Assembly: GCA_944321965.1 (NCBI GenBank)
Contig: CALUNH010000021.1
Location: forward strand, 1 to 38,209
DNA from: an uncultured Alistipes sp.
GTDB lineage: Bacteria > Bacteroidota > Bacteroidia > Bacteroidales > Rikenellaceae
Reading direction: 5' to 3'
DNA length: 38,209 nt
The position numbers and the translations under genes were made by a program. Positions within the stretch are counted from its first letter, which is position 1; every line of letters begins with the position of its first letter. The notes under the pieces were generated by a model. That model was not told where the DNA came from and did no database searches. It saw only the letters and a program-made list of their open reading frames with translations. Shown piece after piece: positions 33,763-38,209 of this stretch.

Positions 33763-35214
33763 TTAGTTGATCGTAGTCGTGTCGCGCCCCTGGTAGATGT
33801 TCAGCAGCTCGATGTTCAGCAGCGCCATGTACTTCGCCTGCAGCACCTCCTGCCGTGCCGACGACCATTCGTTCTGGGCCGTGATCAGCTCGACGGTGTT
33901 CTTCACCCCGAGGTTGAACTGCTCCTGCGTGAGGTCGAAACTCTCCCGGGCATAACGCTCCTTCTCCGTGGCGGCCCGGTACTGCGCCTGTGCCGACAGG
34001 GCATCCAGATAGGCCGATTCCACCTCCTGCAGCAGCGTTTTCTGCAGGTCCTGCCACGTAAGGCGGCTGTTTTCGGCTTCGAGCCGCGCCTTGTTTACCG
34101 CCGTGCGGTTGCGGCGGTTGGAGAAGATCGGGACGCTCAGCGTAAGTCCCACATTCTCGTTGAAGCGGTTCCAGACCTGGCTGCCGCTTTCGTATCCGCC
34201 GTTGGACATGTGTCCCGTTCCGATTCCGGCGGTCAGGGAAACGGAGGGATAGAACCCAGCCTGAGCCTGTCGGATGCCCAGTTCCGCCGATTCTACGGCC
34301 AGTTCGCCCCGCTTGATCTCGGGCATGGCCTCCAGTGCCGTTGCATAGATTGCGGCTTTGGCAGGAAGGGCTGACAACACCTCATTCTCTTGGATGACAG
34401 GCGTGGCAAGGTTCATCTCCTCCGTTATGTCGAGCTCCAGCAGCTGTTTGAGCTGGAGCCGGTAGTTGTCGAGCGACGTGCGGGCCGTGGTGGCCTGGTA
34501 GAGATCGCTCGCGAGTTGGCTTTCGAGCTGCGCGAGATCGACCCGGCTGATCGACCCGGCTTTCCACAACTCCGCGGCGCGGTCGCGCTGCGCCCGGGAT
34601 ACTGCGGCCGTGTTGTCGGCAACCGTCACGGCCTCCGCGGCATAGAGTGCCTGCATGTAGGCCTGCACGATGGCGATGCGGATGTCGTTTTCGGCCTCTG
34701 CGACCGACAGTTCGTCGATGCGGTTCTGCACCTGCTGCTGCTTGACTGCCGTGCGGAGTTTGCCGCCCTCGTAGAGGGTCAGTCCGGCATCGATGCCGTA
34801 GGTCCCGGTGTAGGTGTTGCGATCGGAGACGTTCGTCGAGGGGTAGTTCGTGAATCCCTGGGTCGTCGAGGCGGTCAGCGACGGCAGCATCGCCGCTTTG
34901 GCTTCTTTCGTGTCCTCGAGTCCCGAGAGGTAGTTGTTGCGGCTCTGGCGCAGCTGGATATTGTTCTCCAGCGCATACCACAGGCATTCGTTCAGCGTCC
35001 AGGTCTTTACGAGGGTTGCGGTGTCCCGGGTTTTATCGGCGATCTCTTCGGGTGTCGGGGCCGTTCCGGACGTTTGATTTTCCGGAATCTCCGGAACCTG
35101 CCGGGATATCGGTGTCATTTCTGGCGTTCGGGTCCCGGCCGGAGCCCCGGTTTGAGCCGCAGCTGCGAGAATCCCCAGCAATACGGTGCAATATGTCAGT
35201 GCGATTCGTTTCAT
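33763..35214 (-). CDS. TolC-family outer-membrane channel of the MacAB-type system
   Basis: A 483-residue outer-membrane efflux protein. A Sec signal (MKRIALTYCTVLLGILAAAAQ) without a lipobox separates it from the two NodT-type lipoproteins in this window. A Pro/Thr-rich stretch (about 22-65) precedes the TolC core, which starts with WTLNECLWYALENNIQLRQSRN (core LWYALENNIQLRQS). Repeats of the alpha-hairpin fold follow, and a late RQEVLQAKYMALLNIELLNIYQG (core KYMALLNIELLN) typical of Bacteroidota members. The start at 35214 gives the signal peptide; an upstream ATG in frame adds 16 non-signal residues. First gene of its operon. Confidence 0.93.
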   Translation of the reverse strand: MKRIALTYCTVLLGILAAAAQTGAPAGTRTPEMTPISRQVPEIPENQTSGTAPTPEEIADKTRDTATLVKTWTLNECLWYALENNIQLRQSRNNYLSGLEDTKEAKAAMLPSLTASTTQGFTNYPSTNVSDRNTYTGTYGIDAGLTLYEGGKLRTAVKQQQVQNRIDELSVAEAENDIRIAIVQAYMQALYAAEAVTVADNTAAVSRAQRDRAAELWKAGSISRVDLAQLESQLASDLYQATTARTSLDNYRLQLKQLLELDITEEMNLATPVIQENEVLSALPAKAAIYATALEAMPEIKRGELAVESAELGIRQAQAGFYPSVSLTAGIGTGHMSNGGYESGSQVWNRFNENVGLTLSVPIFSNRRNRTAVNKARLEAENSRLTWQDLQKTLLQEVESAYLDALSAQAQYRAATEKERYARESFDLTQEQFNLGVKNTVELITAQNEWSSARQEVLQAKYMALLNIELLNIYQGRDTTTIN

Positions 35215-35231
35215 TGATATTTTCTTTGCTG

Positions 35232-35263
35232 CAAAATTACGCAAGGCTTCCTGCGCGTACAAT
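35232..35263 (-). promoter_or_regulatory. Promoter of the MacAB-TolC-type operon
   Basis: On the minus strand TAATTTTG (35239-35232) matches TAnnTTTG, with ATTG (35263-35260, three of four for TTTG) at 20-base spacing. The start codon is 17 bases downstream of the -7 element. Confidence 0.75.
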
Positions 35264-35273
35264 TTAAATAGAC

Positions 35274-35287
35274 GAATCGCGCGATTC
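35274..35287. promoter_or_regulatory. 14-bp perfect palindrome upstream of the exporter promoter
   Basis: GAATCGCGCGATTC ends 10 bases upstream of the -33 element of the operon at 35214. Its place and symmetry suit a dimeric regulator site; no regulator gene is adjacent. Confidence 0.4.
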
Positions 35288-35416
35288 TTTCGACGAAAGG
35301 GCCCGGAGTATGGACGAATGGTCGGACTGTGGAGAAGGATTTAGGGTTTGGACGGATGTTTGGGGGTGGTTTTCGGGTCGGGGATTGTAAAAAAATTTCA
35401 GAATAAGGAGGAAAAA

Positions 35417-35447
35417 TTTGGAGATTCAGAATTTTTAGCTACCTTTG
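35417..35447 (+). promoter_or_regulatory. Promoter of the tRNA-Gly gene
   Basis: TTTG (35417-35420) and TACCTTTG (35440-35447) both match the Bacteroidota consensus exactly at 19-base spacing, 25 bases before the tRNA. Confidence 0.88.
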
Positions 35448-35472
35448 CACTCGCAATAAGCCATTAGGCAAT

Positions 35473-35548
35473 GCGGAAATAGCTCAGTTGGTAGAGCGCA
35501 ACCTTGCCAAGGTTGAGGTCGCGGGTCCGAGTCCCGTTTTCCGCTCCA
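35473..35548 (+). tRNA. tRNA-Gly (anticodon GCC)
   Basis: A 76-base cloverleaf: acceptor arms GCGGAAA and TTTCCGC, D-arm GCTCAGTTGGTAGAGC, anticodon arm CAACCTTGCCAAGGTTG with GCC in the loop, T-arm CGGGTCCGAGTCCCG, and an encoded 3' CCA. Reads GGC and GGT codons. The integrase gene begins 250 bases downstream, so the tRNA 3' end is a possible integration site. Confidence 0.96.
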
Positions 35549-35580
35549 GAGGGGGCCAGAAAGAAACCCCGATAGAAAGC

Positions 35581-35617
35581 AAAAAGCCTTGTATATCAGC
35601 GATATACAAGGCTTTTT
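35581..35617 (+). terminator. Terminator downstream of tRNA-Gly
   Basis: A perfect 17-bp stem (35581-35597 with 35601-35617) with loop AGC; its arms end in A5 and T5, so it can work on both strands. Confidence 0.9.
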
Positions 35618-35670
35618 CTTATATTTCCCCACTCCTGTTGACGCAAAAGGCAGCAAGTATTTCAGGCCTT

Positions 35671-35712
35671 AATCGTGACCTTTTTTGCTCGGACCGAAAA
35701 TAGGTCACGATT
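35671..35712. repeat. 11-bp inverted repeat upstream of the integrase
   Basis: AATCGTGACCT (35671-35681) and AGGTCACGATT (35702-35712) are perfect inverted copies 20 bases apart, about 90 bases before the integrase ATG. Recombinase arm sites or an operator are both possible. Confidence 0.7.
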
Positions 35713-35797
35713 TAGCTCTATTTCCCTGATTTGCATCATTTTACTCTGCAACATTCTGGTGCTGAAGACGTTTAATTTATCCAAAAACCAAGCAGCC

Positions 35798-36859
35798 ATG
35801 TTGCCACGAACCACCTTCAGCGTTGTCTTCTTCTGCAAGAAGACCAAAGTCACGAAAAAGGGCAAGGCCCCGATCTATGCCCGTATCACTACGACCGGTC
35901 AGTCGACCGAAATCTATACACAATGCCAGATTGAGCCGGAACGCTGGAACCAGCGCCTCGAACGCTCACTCTACAAGGACGAGGTCGACCAGCAGATCAA
36001 CCGTATCGTAGCCAGCTACCGGGCCTCGATCCTTGCCGCCTACGACCGCCTGATCCAGGAGAACAGGATACCGACCTGCTTTGCCATCAAACAGCTGCTG
36101 GGCTCCGCCTCTTCGAGCCGGATGTTGTTGGCGGAGTTCGGCAAATACTGCGAGAAACGGCAGCAGGAGGTTGGCACCCGCATCACGCAGCTTACGGCCA
36201 ACAAGTACCACCGTCTGCTGCGCTATATGACCGAATATATCCGGGATATTTACCACAAAGAGGATCTTCCGCTGGAAACGATCGACTACGCCTACGTCGA
36301 TGGATTGAACACCTATATGCAGACGGCCTACAACTGCCACAACAATGGAGCGGTCAATCTGCTCTGCTGTTTGAAAAACTTTCTGCTCTATGCGGTCCGC
36401 AATGAATGGATCGAGAAGAATCCCTTCCGCTACTACAAGATGAAGATCGATAAGACGAACGTCAAAGTGCCGCTGACGAAGGCGGAGCTGGACCTGCTGC
36501 TGAAGCGGCCGATGCCTAATGAGCGTCTGGACCGCATCCGGGATGTCTTCTGCTTCTGCGCGCTGACGGGACTGGCCTTCACGGATGTCGACCACCTGCG
36601 GCGGGAACACTTCACGACGGACGAGGAGGGACAGCTGTGGATCCATAAGCCACGAGAGAAGACCTCGGTGATGAGCCGTGTTCCGGTGCTCCCGCAGGCG
36701 GCGGCCCTGCTGGAGAAGTACCGCGACGATGCCAACTGTCGGGCGCGGGGCAAACTGCTGCCCGTCCCGTCGAATACGAAGATGAACGCCTACCTGAAGG
36801 AGATCGCGGATATTTGCCAGATTCCCAAGCATCTGACCACGCACCTAGCAAGGCATTAG
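35798..36859 (+). pseudogene. Tyrosine recombinase (Bacteroidota integrase), C-terminally truncated
   Basis: The remaining 353 residues hold the Arm-DNA-binding start (TFSVVFFCKKTKVTKKGKAP), the SAM-like core-binding domain (about 105-205) and most of the catalytic domain: TGLAFTDVDHL at 257-267 (Ala260 at the Arg I position, a known variant in Bacteroidota integrases), Lys288, and His349-x-x-Arg352 in HLARH. The frame stops right there. The rest, normally HTFAT..., the LGH box and the nucleophile Tyr, is missing, so it cannot recombine DNA. Base composition drops to AT-rich at the same point, which marks a DNA junction near 36,855. The start at 35798 fits the family; an ATG at 35675 is in frame but lies inside the inverted repeat. 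Confidence 0.88.
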
Positions 36860-37236
36860 TTTCAGAAATATCCACTGAATGAGAGATATTTACAGAGATC
36901 TGTCAGCCGACAGGTAACGATTTAGAGACGAGCAATATTCTCTGAATTACTCGATTCTGCACAACTGAAAAGAACATTCTATATACAAAGATAATGTTAA
37001 AATCAATAGAGCCCAATAAATTTAGTACATAAAATCAAATTTAAGATAAGCAGTTTCACTCCCTCCCCAAAAAATCGTTTCGGAGCCTGCAAAATCTCTG
37101 ACAGAAGTTTGGTCGGCAAGAATACCTGCAACACTCGAAGAACAAAACTGTAGATTAAAGTGCGCTAGGTCAAGAAAAGAAATTGCTAGCCTTACTGACA
37201 CACCTTTTTTAATTTACAGTCACGACAAAATATCAT
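36860..37236. other. AT-rich stretch without a recognisable gene
   Basis: Between the truncated integrase and the sulfatase remnant the DNA is AT-rich and full of stops. CTGTC-AGCC-GACAG at about 36900-36913 is a small palindrome. On the minus strand a stop-free run of about 58 codons ends at TAA 37022-37024 (GSETIFWGGSETAYLKF near its end); it has no clear start and matches no family I know. Confidence 0.6.
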
Positions 37237-37937
37237 CTAATCAACTCTCGGCTTCTCTGATAATAGTTCTTTCATCCTCAAATATTCGCTTCTGTCAGAG
37301 TCCACATGATTAACAAGTTCTTGCTCGGAAATCCTTAAAAGAACATCCTTGCAGATCCTATCAAATAGCGGATATTTCCAATCTCCGGATAAGACCGTCC
37401 GGAAATCATGGCCTTCAATGATCAAATGCGTCCGTTCATTCATACTTTTGCCATGAAGCACGACAGAAAGGGCAATCCCATCTGATGCCGGAGCCTAAAT
37501 ATCAACCAAATCACACAAGGTTGGCAAAATATCAACCAACGAAACCAGAGAGGGAATCCGCATGCCGACAAGTATGCCCGGACCTGCAAAAATAAGAGGA
37601 ATCCGCTGGCATTCCTCAAACGGGAAACTTTTAGCCATTGACCGATGGGCCCCCCTGCATATCTCCATGATTCGAGGTAAACACAACGATCGTATTCTCC
37701 TTCAATGCCGGATTCCCATCCAACGCATCCAGGATCTGCCCTATCTTCGCATCCATATTCGATTGAAATAAGCCGAGCATAAATCCGTCTGCATTTCCGC
37801 CAATACCAGTCTTCTAGATTCTTATTCACGGATGAAGTCGTATTCCAGTCCATATGCGCGGGGAAATTCTATGGCCAGGAAAGATTCTCCGAAAGACGGG
37901 GTGCTTCCTCCGCATAAAATGTCAGGGAATCAATCTT
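37237..37937 (-). pseudogene. Decayed sulfatase (S1 family), C-terminal half
   Basis: Read across three frames on the minus strand the segment gives a continuous sulfatase C-terminal half: FYAEEAPRLSENLSWP, NKNLEDWYWRK, SNMDAKIGQILDALDG, VFTSNHGDMQGAHR, SFPFEECQRIPLIFAGPG, VSLVDILPTLCDL, and a final ERTHLIIEGHDFRTV...KYPLF. The FTSNHGDM box corresponds to a metal-binding sulfatase motif. Lesions are TAG at 37871-37869, a frameshift near 37775, one extra G in a G6 run at 37650-37655, and TAG at 37497-37495. The N-terminal half with the formylglycine site is absent; the readable part stops at the inverted-repeat element at 37938. Host sulfated-glycan use by the donor is likely. Confidence 0.82.
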
Positions 37938-38068
37938 ATACTACTATCGTTTTTTGGACAGGTATCGTAGTTTTGTTAGTTAATCAAGCAGCTTTCTTGG
38001 ACCTTTCATAAATGCAAAGATAATTAATTTTTAACTTAGACACCTGTCTGAAAAAGTGGGAGTACTAT
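37938..38068. mobile_element. Short element with imperfect terminal inverted repeats (IS remnant or MITE)
   Basis: The ends at 37938-37965 and 38040-38068 are imperfect inverted copies sharing the pattern ATAnTACT, T5 and GACAGGT. The roughly 130-base interior carries on the minus strand a TATCTTTG promoter element (38022-38015) 5 bases before an ATG and a nine-codon frame (MKGPRKLLD, 38009-37980). That looks like the first bases of a transposase gene left after internal deletion. No target duplication could be assigned with confidence, and the IS family is not recognised. Confidence 0.55.
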
Positions 38069-38209
38069 AACATAGGCATCTGATATGTAAGAATTATTAA
38101 TCTTGGGGAAATCCCGTTGGTTATAATATTGATACACTGCTGTCCGGAGAAATTTTACCATAAAGTAGGTTGCTCGACAGAACCCGCCTCCGGAACACTA
38201 ACGGGAGTT
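38069..38209. other. AT-rich end of window, content unknown
   Basis: No frame is convincingly coding. A plus-strand stretch reading GNPVGYNIDTLLSGEIL is stop-free but short, and nothing identifies it. It may be more of the imported, decayed DNA. Confidence 0.4.

Noticed and set aside
37022-37204. Short minus-strand frame of about 58 codons
   Set aside because: No start codon with support, no family; kept only as a note in the AT-rich stretch.
37440-37853. A 137-codon minus-strand frame as an intact gene
   Set aside because: Only its first part is in the sulfatase frame; beyond the frameshift near 37775 it is out-of-frame reading of the pseudogene.

Overview
The window looks like chromosome of a GC-rich Bacteroidales gut bacterium, most likely Alistipes or a close relative (Rikenellaceae). 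The grounds are Bacteroidota-type promoters (-7 element TAnnTTTG) before many genes, no recognisable Shine-Dalgarno sites, lipoproteins with FISUMP and fimbrillin-like domains, Bacteroidota-style RND and MacAB exporters, and a Bacteroidota-type tyrosine recombinase. The genus is an inference. Bases 1 to about 36,860 are GC-rich; the last 1.35 kb is visibly AT-rich and consists of broken, probably foreign DNA.

Layout. 1-6.5 kb: the end of an unknown gene, a terminator, a 19-bp tandem repeat, a secreted esterase, a double-CDGSH Fe-S protein, and two FISUMP lipoproteins flanking an MFS transporter. 6.6-10.4 kb, minus strand: a methionine operon metY-metX-hom behind a textbook promoter, a 32-codon Met/Cys-rich leader peptide and an intrinsic terminator, which together look like a ribosome-mediated attenuator. 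10.4-17.9 kb: an RND efflux operon (adaptor, pump, outer-membrane factor, TetR regulator) with a divergent AraC regulator. 18.3-19.3 kb: ldhA broken by a one-base frameshift, flanked by two low-complexity intergenic regions. 19.9-22.9 kb: a fused NapH/NapG-like polyferredoxin and a Tat-exported aldo/keto reductase with a ferredoxin tail. 23.1-28.9 kb: a second RND operon. 29.1-30.1 kb: a LytTR two-component pair collapsed by deletion into one chimeric remnant. 30.1-30.6 kb: a non-coding segment packed with palindromes. 30.6-35.2 kb: a MacAB-TolC-type operon whose permease carries an amber codon 19 codons from its end. 35.4-38.2 kb: tRNA-Gly(GCC), a C-terminally truncated integrase, a decayed sulfatase and a short element with inverted ends resembling an IS remnant.

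How the genes work together. hom, metX and metY are the homoserine-to-homocysteine branch by direct sulfhydrylation; the leader should raise their expression when charged Met-tRNA (or Cys-tRNA) is scarce. Three tripartite exporters lie within 25 kb. The polyferredoxin and reductase probably form an envelope redox pair. Several reading frames (ldhA, the two-component pair, the macB-like permease, the integrase, the sulfatase) are broken; from sequence alone real decay cannot be separated from assembly error, except that the sulfatase carries several independent lesions.

The strongest candidate for something not well described is the methionine attenuator at 10,180-10,423; the palindrome-rich segment at 30.1-30.6 kb is second.
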